Positions 31,015 to 39,957 of a DNA stretch of 39,957 nucleotides are shown here, one piece after another. Made by a program: the position numbers and the translations under genes. The notes beneath the pieces were generated by a model. That model did no database searches and had not been told where the DNA came from. It worked only from the letters and a program-made list of their open reading frames with translations. The stretch's first letter is position 1. Every line of letters begins with the position of its first letter. This stretch comes from Gymnopus androsaceus JB14 (taxonomy: Eukaryota; Basidiomycota; Agaricomycetes; Agaricales; Omphalotaceae), in the NCBI GenBank assembly GCA_009733575.1, contig ML769864.1:1-39957 (forward strand). Direction: 5' to 3'.

Positions 31015-31561
31015 TTGGATGGAATCCAACCCTTTCTCGACCCTAGCAGCTTGTGCTTCATTGTGGCTTTGCAGGGTTCAAATTTGGACTTGAAAAGAGC
31101 ACACTCATCACTCATTTCCCCCATACTCATCTTCAGCTTTCGCAGCATAGATGATCCCTCTACTGCCATGCAACCTGCTGAAAGGCAAAGTTTGCCTCAT
31201 TGGAATGACTCTGATGTTTGCAAATGGCCTGGCAAAAGTTCCCAAAAAACTATTGCTACTCAATCTGTACTTCTGTGGACAATCGTCTTGATGTCCCTCT
31301 TCCTTTCACCTTCAATCATAGCTTTGTTGCTTTTACATCACTACAAGCTTTTATGATCAATTTCAGCATTAGGATCTGCCAAGGATATTGCAGCCATGTT
31401 GCTATACCTGGTTGCATTATATGGATTCATTGTCTTGCTTTTGTGTATGTGCTTCATCATAAAATTTTACTGAATACAGCTAACCAGTATCTAGATCATG
31501 TACTTTTCCCAATGAAGACATGCTTTGCTCACTTCTTTGAGAACTTTAACATCCATCCCCA
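31015..31561 (+). other. Interrupted ORF region forming the hAT target site
   Basis: Two overlapping plus-strand frames (31015-31356 and 31218 onward) might be pieces of one decayed gene: the second reads continuously to the hAT target site and, skipping the transposon, continues from 35253 for 7 codons to a TGA. No domain is recognised, so coding status is uncertain. Confidence 0.25.
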
Positions 31562-31569
31562 GCAAACAC

Positions 31570-34500
31570 TAGTGTGTGGCTCGGGTTGGGATTGGGACTC
31601 AAAATGTCCTCCCGTCCTGACTCAACAAAAAATCCCAATCCCAACTATGCCAGGACTGGGTTTCCCAATTAAGTCGGGACCAAGATATCCCAACTATTTT
31701 AGTGCAACAAAACTACTTGAAATAATACCATAAAATACAAAGTGTAGTACCAGTTACAATAAAAGATCATCATCAACAAAGAAAATATCATTGTCATCTT
31801 CCTCAGTGTTGGCCTTCCCCTTCCCCTTTCCAGTATCCCTAAGCAATTCAACTAGTTCTGCATTCGAGATAAAGTCTTGCTGCAACCAGTCTCCAAAGCA
31901 CATGAGTGCTCAAATCGTGTTCGTGCGAAGACGGTTACAAAGGTGAGATATCAAGATATGGCCAAGCAAGAATGAATGTTCAATGACTATGGAAGAGGCT
32001 GTAATCATATTAGTACAAGGGATAAAATAAAGGTAGGTAGACGTGTCATGTACCCATGGCCGTATGGATTGAGATAGCGAGCTTAGCAAGATTTGGGTAT
32101 ACTTTCCTATTCATCAACCACCATGTTAAAGGGTTTTCAGCTGGAACGCAGCTGTCAGTGAGGTAACGGTCCAGTTCGTCCATCTCACTATTTGGCAAGT
32201 CTGTACTGGTTTGCACGAACATGAGCGAGACGAAGGAGTTGGCAGGTTTTAAAGTCTGTGTCATCACATGTAGTGTGAGCTATGAATGCAAACAATTAAA
32301 AAAAATGCATGTTAGCTTTTTGAGCTTGGGGAGCAGTGGAAGATGAGTCGGCAGTGGGTTTAAAATGAGTCCATGCATCTTGAGTAACATCAACTGTGCC
32401 TTGAATCCATCCATCTTCCCAATTAAGTCATTGAAAATACATGAGCTTGAAAGATGGGTGAAGAACTGAACAGAGGTCAGAAACACAATAGATACGAGGT
32501 AATGAGATAAAAAAACTCCCATGGCAATACAATAAATATGTGAATCATCGGAAAGGGAGTAGTACTTGTTCAGTGTTTTTTTGCCCACTGAAAGTGCATA
32601 ACAAAGCGGTGCATAAAGCTCTTGCTCATCAATAATTCTGGTTGCAAAAGCTTCGTTGATAGCATCCATGGCAGGTATAATGGCGGAAATGTTGGGTGAA
32701 TTAGATGAGAAGAATTCTGTAGCATCCTTGAGAATCTGAAGGAATTTTAGTAGATGGAACTTGAAGAAGTAATCAAATGCATACCTTTAATGCAGACACA
32801 AGACCCTCAACAGCTTCCCATTCATTGTTGCTAAGCATATAGTCTGCAAGCCCATTTGATGAGCTATCCATAAACTTGATCACATATTCCTTCAACTCCA
32901 GAAACACCTTCAATATGTCATATGTCGAGTTCCAGCAAGTCGCTACATCACAAGGAAGGGTTTGATTTTTGAAAGGGGTTGAGGCTGTAACTGCACACCA
33001 ACGAGGAAGAAGGAAAGTAGGCAAGTTAATAATCTTGAATGATATCCTGCAAGTCTGTGAGGAGCAAGGAAAGTAAAGAATGATGAAGAATGATGCATGA
33101 GTCAGCTGGGCTGCAAATGTAGGCCTGCACCAATTCCAAGTGACAACCAATTCACCTGCCAACTCAAAATTTCCTTTATGGGAAATAAATTCAACAGGTG
33201 AAACCAATTGATGAGAACTTCCCAAAATGGCAAATTCTTGTCAATTGGTTTGTGCCAAGAATTGGTACAGACCTATTGTATGTAAAGGCATATGTACCTT
33301 GATCAGAGCACCATGAATGGGCTTGACGCCGTCATTCCATTCCATTCTTTCCTCCTCCATCATCTCATTGAGAACGTCAACAAACCCTTCAGGGTCATCT
33401 TTCACCTGCTCTCCGTTATCTTCAAGATCTTTCAGCTCCACCTGAAGCTCCTCAATCTCAGTATCCTTTGAAATAGCTTCCAGCTCACTACCTTCATCAA
33501 CTTGATTTTTTATTTCCTTGGTCTCGAACGGACATAGTACGCCTTTTGCGGTTAGGTTGATTGTGTGTGCAAAGCAACGCACATGTGCCGCAAGCCCCGG
33601 AAATGCAGGAAGAAGCTTGCTAAGCTTCCCAACCATTACAGTGTTGGCCAATGCATTGTCGCAGGTGATAGATATTATCTTTTTTGGTATGTGGTCAATG
33701 ATATTCTTGAGTTCAATTTGTGGACTTACCTTGTGTTCAATTCCATAATCCACTAGCACTTTTTGAAGAGCCTCAGCCATGTTCTCACTGGAATGCGAAT
33801 GTGGTAGCTCCATGAAGTCAAGCAGGTGAGTTACCATCTCTTCTGTCCCATCGTCCCGCTTCTTAAGCCAACTCGTAGCAATACTCATCCATGCGCGATG
33901 GTTAGGAGAGGTCCAGCAGTCCAGTGCAATCGGAATCTCACCATTGTAGTCCTATTCATTCAGAAGGTGAGCGAAACTTATATTTGTGTTCAAATACTGA
34001 CCTGTAACTCTACAGCAATTTTTTCTTTCATTTTCTCAAACAGATGCTTTACATCCCTCGACACGGTCTCTTTACTTGGGACATATTGGTCTGGACAACC
34101 TTCCTTCTGCAACCAACAATAACCACGGTCCTGGACAATGCAAAATGGACAAGCACACTCAGATACCCAACATGCCGTTACAACACTGCCAGACAATCAG
34201 CCCTCATACTCCACGCTACATATTTCTCACACATACTGTATGTTCTCTTTCAATGGTGGGGTTGTGGAGAATGATTCTGCCCATCCTTTCATGGTTCGAA
34301 ACGCCGCTGTCAGCATTGACTGTTTCTTCAACCCGAACTTTTCAATTGCCTCATGCACCCTTGATAAATCCTTTGACTCTTGCGCTGCCTTTACAGCCTC
34401 ATCTCCCCAACATCTCTTGGCATGTCAATGGAACACACCTGTTGAGATGTAATTGGTAAGTGCCAGAATAGATTTGTGATCCCTACTCACTTGTTGAGGC

Positions 34501-35252
34501 AGCATCCGTTCCCATCAAGCCTTGCTTTTGGGTCAAACGACAGTTGCAGCAAGCAAATACAGTGTACTTTGCAATGTCCTTGTTGAATTCAACTTTGGGA
34601 TTGGGATGATAGAATGCGTAGATAGGAGCGGTTTGCTTGGCAATCCACTCAGCTACATGGTGAAGGTAAGTACAGTATTGAGATCTTTCCAGGGGAATAC
34701 TGACAGATTTTTTTTCGCTGTTCTTCTTTTGTAGCCTTCGGGTTCTTGCCATCGGATGCCTCATTGTCAGACAGGAGGTTAATGACTGATGAGCCAGTAT
34801 GGGAGGAGGCCTGTGCTTGACTCTGTGAGGGAGTAGGAGATAATGATGTTGATGGTTTGTTGGTGCTGTCCTCATTGTTATCTGCCCAAAGTTTGTTTAT
34901 TTTTTTTTTTGTCAAGACTGAATGCAATACGTACCACTGTCAACAATTCTTCGCGATTTACTTTTTCGAGATACAGCATTTGCCACGCTTGCTTTTAATT
35001 TTTTGATTGGGTTAGATGTGGAGGAGCTTGCATTGTTTTGACACTTCATAGTAGGAGGAAGAGGGAATATTTTTTTTGTATAAGTAATGATCAGAACTAT
35101 ATAGGTATTCATAAGATGGAGGAAAATGTGAGCAGTGGCTCATCGGGATGCTGAGTCAGGACTCGAGCCTAAAATGTTCATCCCGTCCCAATCCCAAAAG
35201 TTTTTCCCAACCCGAGTCCCAACATTTCCCGAAAATCCTGAGCCACACACTA
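31570..35252 (-). mobile_element. Complete hAT DNA transposon, 3683 bp
   Basis: Ends are TAGTGTGTGGCTCGGG and its complement CCTGAGCCACACACTA, fitting YARNG. The 8 bp gcaaacac stands at 31562-31569 and again at 35253-35260, a perfect target duplication. Subterminal regions share further inverted motifs (gggattgggac, gtcctgactca). Inside is one transposase gene on the minus strand with introns. Perfect ends and duplication point to recent insertion, but the transposase has at least one stop. Confidence 0.95.
31754..35049 (-). pseudogene. hAT transposase (BED finger, RNase H-like core, hATC), one nonsense codon
   Basis: A start at ATG 35049 (MKCQNNASSS) is plausible. Domains in order: low-complexity N-terminus; BED-type finger (FACCNCRLTQKQGLMG, then HAKRC after an intron, about 34590-34420); CPFCIVQDRGYCWLQKEGCP and YVPSKETVSRDVKHLF (34110-34020); first catalytic Asp in IALDCWTSPNHRAW (about 33930); second in ISITCDNALANTVM (about 33670); CWNSTYDILKVFLELKEYV (about 32920); C-terminal hATC block SEMDELDRYLTD, NPLTWWLMNRKVYPNLAKLA (about 32190-32075). 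After an intron the dimerisation tail reads HLCNRLRTNTI-stop-ALMCFGDWL, with TGA at 31912-31910 where CGA is expected. GT-AG introns of about 50 bp fit. Members cut and paste DNA with 8 bp target duplications. Confidence 0.88.
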
Positions 35253-35260
35253 GCAAACAC

Positions 35261-35521
35261 ACAGCATGTTTATTTCCCTTTGAAGAATGCGAAAGCTTGT
35301 TTCCAAAGGTAGCTTCATGAATCACAGTGTTTGTCCTAGGTGCAGACAATCAATCAGTTGCCATTTGTAAGTGCTTTATCCATATGTTGAAGATTTTTTT
35401 GGCTTGTATTTATGGTTTAAAGTGGTGAACCAAGGTACAACTGAGCATGAAGTCTTTGATGATCTTTGATGCCAAAAACTAATCTCTCAAACCTCAACAT
35501 CTGAACTATCAATCACAACAT
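35261..35521. other. Right flank of the hAT target
   Basis: Continuation of the interrupted region before 31562, followed by AT-rich sequence leading into the gypsy gag remnant. No gene recognised. Confidence 0.3.
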
Positions 35522-37075
35522 TTGGGCAGAACTCTCAGGTCCTTCAATTTGGGGGTAGAGTCTTCCCAACATGACAATGATGAAGATGATGATGAAAATG
35601 CTGAACACCATCCACAACCTTCTGGAGATCCCCCACCAGGTGGTGATCCAGAAGACCCACCGGGTAGAGGAGGTGGTGGTGGTAGAGGTGGTGGACCTCC
35701 TCATAGGCCCACAAATGATCCAAATGATGAGAATAATACTCATCAATTCTTTGATCTCATGAATTCCTTCCAAGGATTGATTGATACACTTGGCAGTGTA
35801 CTTGTGAGGATGAATGCACCTAGTGGTGACTCCTCGGACTCAAAGTTGAAAGTAAAGGAACCTGATGTTTTGGACAGTTCTGATCCTTGAAAGCTTAAAA
35901 GTTTTCTCATTTTGTTATCTTTGGTTTTCATCAACTGACCAATGTATTTTATGGAGGCACAGAAGATTAACTACACCCTTTCTTATCTCGGTGGTGTAGC
36001 AAAGGAATGGTTCGAGCCCAATATTCTCAATCCCAACCTTTCTGCTATTCCTGCCTGGACCTCTTTGTGTCCATGCTCATTCAAGAATTGCAGAACAATT
36101 TTGGTCTATATGATGCTCAGGGTGATGCTGAGGATAAACTTGGAAACCTTTGAATGAAGGAAAACAAAACTGTATGAAAGTATAACATTTGGTTCAAAAC
36201 TCTTGCCGCATCCATGGCATGGGATGAATCCACCCTTTGTTGGGCTTATCAGTGTGGCCTTGCCAATCAATTGAAGGATGAGTTAGCACATATTCCTGAA
36301 CCGCGCACTCTCGCTGACTGTTGATACAAGGTTCTTTGGATCAACAATCAATACTGGAAGCGGGAAGAAGAGAAGAAAAGAGAGGTCGCAAGGACTTCCA
36401 GGGGTAGTACTAGTGGTAAAACTTCTTCCCCAACAAAAAAGGGTTCTTCAAACTCTTCCTCTCAAAACACGCAATCCCAGCCCTCTTCTTCTAATGCAAA
36501 TAGGTCATTCAATGCTTCAATCTCCTTTTCCAGTAAGCAGAAACCTACCGGAAAACAACCTTGGAAACCTACCAGTTCATCCTCTACTCCTTCCGCTTCT
36601 TCCACTTTGACTCCACAGCCATATGCAAACATTCTGGGACTGGATGGCAAACTAAAGCCAGCCAAGATTGAATGCCGCAAGAAGAACAATCTGTGTGCTT
36701 TGAACTTTCTGTGGTGGAAAGCATAAAGTCAATGATTGTAACAAGCAGAACAAATCAAATAACTTGAGCAGACAATCCGCTCAAATGCAGGAGGTGCAAC
36801 CTTCCACTGTTACTCCAACATTGGAAAAATAGTCTGCAACTCCTGTACCCCGGTATGGAACGGGAGTTGCATTGACCAGGTTCATACCTCTGGGGAATTA
36901 TTCCTGAATGCATCCGCTCTTTCTCCTAATGAACAATCTCTTACAATACCACTAGTTACAGAAATACCAATTCTCAACAAATCAGAAAATACTTCTGCTA
37001 TTCTCAAATTTTTAACACTTGTTGATTCTGGCTCCACAGACTGTTTCATTGACTTCCGATATATTGCACCATTGA
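35522..37075 (+). pseudogene. Second Ty3/gypsy gag-protease remnant
   Basis: Gag-type sequence: an acidic/Pro/Gly-rich N-terminus, LKVKEPDVLDSSDP, NYTLSYLGGVAKEWFEPNIL (35970 on), ELQNNFGLYDAQGDAEDKLGNL, LAASMAWDESTLCWAYQCGL, then Ser-rich sequence, a broken zinc knuckle (CAL..CGGKHKVNDC, split by about 5 extra bases near 36698), and protease LVDSGSTDCFID near 37020. Stops at 35888, 35936, 36151, 36175 and 36322 are all TGA where Arg is expected, plus TAG near 36830; frame changes near 36055 and 36870. It ends abruptly at antisense ankyrin sequence around 37070; no RT, integrase or LTR was found. It is a different lineage from the 17-25 kb element. Confidence 0.85.
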
Positions 37076-37556
37076 TCAAAAGGAGCTGAACAGTGGCTTC
37101 ATTTCCTTTGTATGCAGCTGCCTGGAGAGCATTTCCATATTTTCCTCCCTGAGCATTCACATCAGCTTCATTGGTCAAAAGGAGCTGGACAATGGCTTCA
37201 TTTTCTTTGCATGCAGCTGCCTGGAGAGCATTTCCAAGAAAGCCTCCCTGAGCATTCACATCAGCCCCAATGGTTAAAAGGAGCTGGACAGTGGCTTCAT
37301 TTCCTTTGCATGCAGCTGCCTGGAGAGCATTTCCATACTCTCCTCCCTGAGCATTCACATCAGCCCCATTGGTTAAAAGGAGCTGGACAATGGCTGCATT
37401 TCCTTGGTATGCTGCTGCCTGAAGAGCATTTCCAAACGTGCCTCCCTTTGCATTGAGGTTACACTCACTACTCAAAATCAGGTGCTCAACACTTCTCATT
37501 AAACCACCTTCAGCAGCGTAATACAATGGCTTGGCTATATTGCTGTCATATTTAAA
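37076..37556 (-). pseudogene. Ankyrin repeat domain, N-terminal part present, truncated
   Basis: Minus strand: a 3' splice-like ctaacag, then FKYDSNIAKPLYYAAEGGLMRSVEHLILSS, the entry repeat typical of fungal ankyrin domains. Four canonical 33-residue units follow (GNALQAAAYQGNAAIVQLLLTNGADVNAQGG type). The last unit ends at INGA, and the frame then continues for about 60 codons antisense to the gypsy protease remnant, so the 215-codon ORF 37526-36882 is a chimera. It is probably the remains of a NACHT- or F-box-ankyrin type gene whose N-terminus is not in the window. Confidence 0.75.
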
Positions 37557-38090
37557 TCTCCTGTTAGAACTGTACTAGTTTCAAGGGTAAGTACTATTAA
37601 TTAGTACTTGGTGTATTTAAAGTAAAGTGTTATAGAGTTTATTTAGTTAATTAGGTGTCATTGAGAGTGTACCGCCATGTGCAGCCCTCGAATGGCAACA
37701 TTGGTAAGCTTATCAGGGCTTAGATGGAGTACAAGTTATGGAATTAGTAATCAAGATGTATCAATTAGTTTATATGTGGGGTTTCAGGATCAATTGGGCA
37801 ACGTGATTGTAGTTATGAGTCACAAGGAACAGCGTTGAAGGAATTACAAGAACTCACAAACACTGTTACTGGCAACCAGCATTCATAACGAATATGTATA
37901 TTGTAGTCATAGGTTTATATAGTTTATGAGCAAAGTAAGAGCTCATTAGTGGAAGTTATGCGGGTGGTGTTAATGGATGGTCTTGGTATTCAAGGGAGAC
38001 ATCGGGACAATGTCTCAAATGGACCTTATTCGTGAGGCTGGATTAGTGTTGATTAGTGTCAACAAGGTACAAGATCGTGCTATAATAGTG
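37557..38090. other. Unassigned region
   Basis: AT-rich sequence with no gene. It starts with tgttagaactgtactag-like sequence that could be an LTR edge, but no partner was found. Confidence 0.3.
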
Positions 38091-38304
38091 CCAGTTTTGT
38101 CTACTAGCAAAGGACAATCATTTTCATGCAAGGACCAAGCACATCAATATCCAATATCACTTCATCCATTATGTCATCAAGGATGGCAAAATTTGCCTCA
38201 CCTACTTCCTGACTGAAGATATGACAGCAGACATCTTCAGCAAAGCCTTACCTTCAATGAAAGCCAAACACTTTGCAGCATCCATGGGATTAGCAAAGGT
38301 TTGA
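38090..38304 (+). pseudogene. Ty1/copia Pol C-terminus (RNase H end)
   Basis: One frame reads CLLAKDNHFHARTKHINI, then QYHFIHYVIKDGKICLTYF and TADIFSKALPSMKAKHF, ending at TGA 38302. HARTKHI and TADIFTKAL are hallmark C-terminal motifs of copia polyproteins. The rest of Pol is missing upstream, so only the 3' end survives. Confidence 0.88.
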
Positions 38305-38311
38305 GGGGGAG

Positions 38312-38700
38312 TGTTGGAATATCAAAGGTAATTTTAGCTCACTCTAACAATGGAGCACTTTCTTGTAGTATCCACATCTGTTTGTATCAATCCCATGCAC
38401 TCCACATCTATTGTCTTGCAGTCTCCACTTGCTCTCTTGCCATATCCACTTATCTGTATGCATGGTAGCCACACATATTCATGCAGTAGACACTTGCCTG
38501 ATATATTGTACATACATAGGACTGTATATAAGCCTATGTATCATACCCTGTAATATTAACTGTTGTCCTCTCAATCTGTGTGATTGTACTACTAAGTCCT
38601 GTGTGGACTTATTGCTGCTACTTCATTATTAGGAAGTTATGCTCTTATATGTATATAAGCCTAGGTATCATACCCTGTAATACTACTGTTGTCCTGACTC
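38312..38700 (+). mobile_element. Copia 3' LTR, right border unclear
   Basis: Directly after the polypurine tract GAGGGGGAG the LTR begins TGTTGGAATATC, the usual copia 3' junction. It contains TATA-like tgtatataagcc at 38523 and a repeated tgtatataagcctaggtatc near 38650, i.e. an internal duplication. No matching terminus was found before ankyrin sequence starts near 38745. Confidence 0.75.
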
Positions 38701-38744
38701 CTTTCCTCCCATTGATCTAGCTTCAACACTTCTCTTCATCAGCT

Positions 38745-39890
38745 TCATTGCAGCTGTCTGGAGAGCATTTCCACATCCTCCTCTCTGATCATTCACATCA
38801 GCTCCATTGGTCAAAAGAAGCTGGACAATGGCTTCATTTCCATTCAATGCAGCTCCCTGGAGAGCATTTCCATATTTTCCTCCCTGAGCATTTGCATCAG
38901 CTCCATTGGTCAAAAGGAGCTGGACAATGGCTTCATTTCCATTGGATGCAGCTGCCTGGAGATAGGGTTTCCCGATACAATTCAATTCAATTTATTTGAC
39001 CTAAATCCAATAAACTGTGAATTGCACTGATACATAAAAAATTTGAACTGACATAAACCATGTACTTATACCAGTACAATTAGTGAATTGATGCAATTTA
39101 TTATAATACATCTGATTTATATTAGTTCAAGTTTGAACTGATATAGACTAGTTTAAACCAATTTACACCATACCGAATTGCAGGAAGATATAAAAAGATA
39201 CTACATAGTAGCGAGTGAAGTCCATATTCTCAATGAATTTCATGGTCTACACACCACTTATCCTGTAATGAAGCAAAAAGTCTTTGCAAGAAATGTATCC
39301 TACAACTGCATTTTGTATTGTTTAGTGAGTAACAGTCAAAAATATGCCAGTTTAAATCAGTATAAATCAGTTTAAATTGGTACAAGTTTGTACCAATATG
39401 AATTGGTTCATACCAGTTTATGTATTTTTTGGATCTTCAATAAATCATGAATTGCATTGAGTTTAAATTGTGAATCAGTACATCTTTACCCAGTTTATTT
39501 TTTGATACAATTCAATACAATTTATGATTTATTTGCAGTTCATGAAATTGTATCCTGGAAACCATACCTGGAGAGCATTTCCATATACTCCTCCCTGAGC
39601 ATTCACATCAGCTCCATTGGTCAAAAAGAGCTGGACAATGACATCATTTCCATTGTATGCAGCAGCCCGGAGAGCATTTCCATATCTTGCTCCCTGAGCA
39701 TTCACATCAGCTCCATTGGTCAAAAGAAGCTGGACAAGGACATTACTTCCATTGGATGCAGCAGCCTGGTAAGCATTTCCATACCCTCCTCCCTGAGCAT
39801 TCACATCAGCTCCATTGGTCAAAAGGACCTGGACAATTGCTTCATTTCCATTGGATGCAGCTGCCTGGAGAACATTTCTGATGCGCAGCA
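38745..39890 (-). pseudogene. Ankyrin repeat array interrupted by a hAT-type MITE
   Basis: Minus-strand units at 39885-39568 (LQAAASNGNEAIVQVLLTNGADVNAQGG and three more) and at 38962-38745. The two parts join perfectly as GNALQ-AAASNG when the MITE at 38963-39566 and one copy of its 8 bp duplication are removed, so they were one array of at least six units. The downstream end runs into non-ankyrin sequence (MKLMKRSVEARS) next to the copia LTR. The start lies beyond or at the window edge; fragment only. Confidence 0.82.
38963..39566. mobile_element. hAT-type MITE, 604 bp, in the ankyrin array
   Basis: The left end TAGGGTTTCCCGATACAATT and the reverse complement of the right end TATGGTTTCCAGGATACAAT are imperfect inverted repeats. 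The 8 bp cctggaga lies at 38955-38962 and 39567-39574, a perfect duplication inside an ankyrin codon block. The interior is AT-rich with repeated gatacaattcaat and cagtttaaa/tttaaactg motifs and no transposase. Confidence 0.85.
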
Positions 39891-39894
39891 TATA

Positions 39895-39957
39895 AGCTAG
39901 GAGGCGCAGTGACTAGCACTCACCAAGTGGTTAAGCTTGTAGAGCAGATAGAGAGAG
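39895..39957 (+). other. Possible tRNA-like or SINE head at window edge
   Basis: ggcgcagtgactagcac resembles a pol III A box of the kind found in tRNA-derived SINEs, and ccaagtggttaagc resembles a class II tRNA D-arm. No B box is visible before the window ends, so this is only a hint. Confidence 0.25.

Noticed and set aside
38956..39567. 612 bp intron in the ankyrin gene
   Set aside because: The interval has inverted termini and a perfect 8 bp duplication, so insertion of a transposon explains it better; splicing of the insertion remains possible.

Overview
The window looks like a repeat-rich, gene-poor stretch of a filamentous fungal genome, most likely an agaricomycete basidiomycete. The evidence is a multi-exon microsomal P450 with 50-60 bp GT-AG introns, ankyrin arrays of the fungal NALQAAA..GADVNAQGG type, chromodomain Ty3/gypsy and copia retroelements, and fungal-type hAT elements. 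Almost everything is a mobile element, a satellite or a broken gene. The sequence is AT-rich and poor in CpG, except for the P450 remnant (about 1-1200) and the stretch at about 3.3-4.5 kb.

Layout. 0-2.2 kb: P450 pseudogene whose I-helix exon is split by a 649 bp hAT-type MITE with an 8 bp target duplication; that MITE carries a second MITE. 2.2-4.5 kb: telomere-like tract, a second hAT-type MITE with a perfect 8 bp duplication, a CpG-rich short repeat and a 690 bp TA-flanked foldback. 4.5-7.35 kb: degenerate tandem copies and unassigned sequence. 7.355-17.963 kb: a giant inverted repeat with two nearly identical arms of about 4.06 kb (7355-11410 and 13907-17963) around a 2.5 kb spacer. The spacer holds a third copy of part of the arm. 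The arms are made of an LTR, a 62 bp minisatellite and a 33 bp minisatellite whose units are themselves palindromes. 17.547-24.906 kb: a full-length minus-strand chromovirus (LTR, extra 5' ORF, Gag, PR-RT-RNaseH-IN-chromodomain, LTR). Its primer binding site appears to be complementary to its own transcript 5' end (Tf1-type self-priming). 25.0-29.0 kb: a large intron-containing gene of unknown function, probably decaying. 29.2-29.8 kb: a second family of palindromic 33 bp repeats. 29.94-30.36 kb: a displaced P450 exon fragment fused to ankyrin repeats. 31.57-35.25 kb: a complete 3683 bp hAT transposon with perfect 8 bp target duplication and a BED-finger transposase gene carrying a stop. 35.5-37.08 kb: a second gypsy gag-protease remnant full of stops. 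37.08-39.9 kb: ankyrin arrays on the minus strand, one interrupted by a fourth hAT-type element, with a copia 3' end between them.

Three themes connect the parts. First, interpretable premature stops in the P450, both gypsy elements, the hAT and the unknown gene all look like C-to-T changes (mostly CGA to TGA), and the duplicated P450 fragment has lost its CpGs. This suggests methylation-linked or RIP-like decay. Second, at least four hAT-type insertions can be defined to the base by 8 bp duplications, and two of them split recognisable coding sequence. Third, palindromy recurs at several scales (33 bp units, a 690 bp foldback, 4 kb arms). No intact host gene can be defended with confidence.
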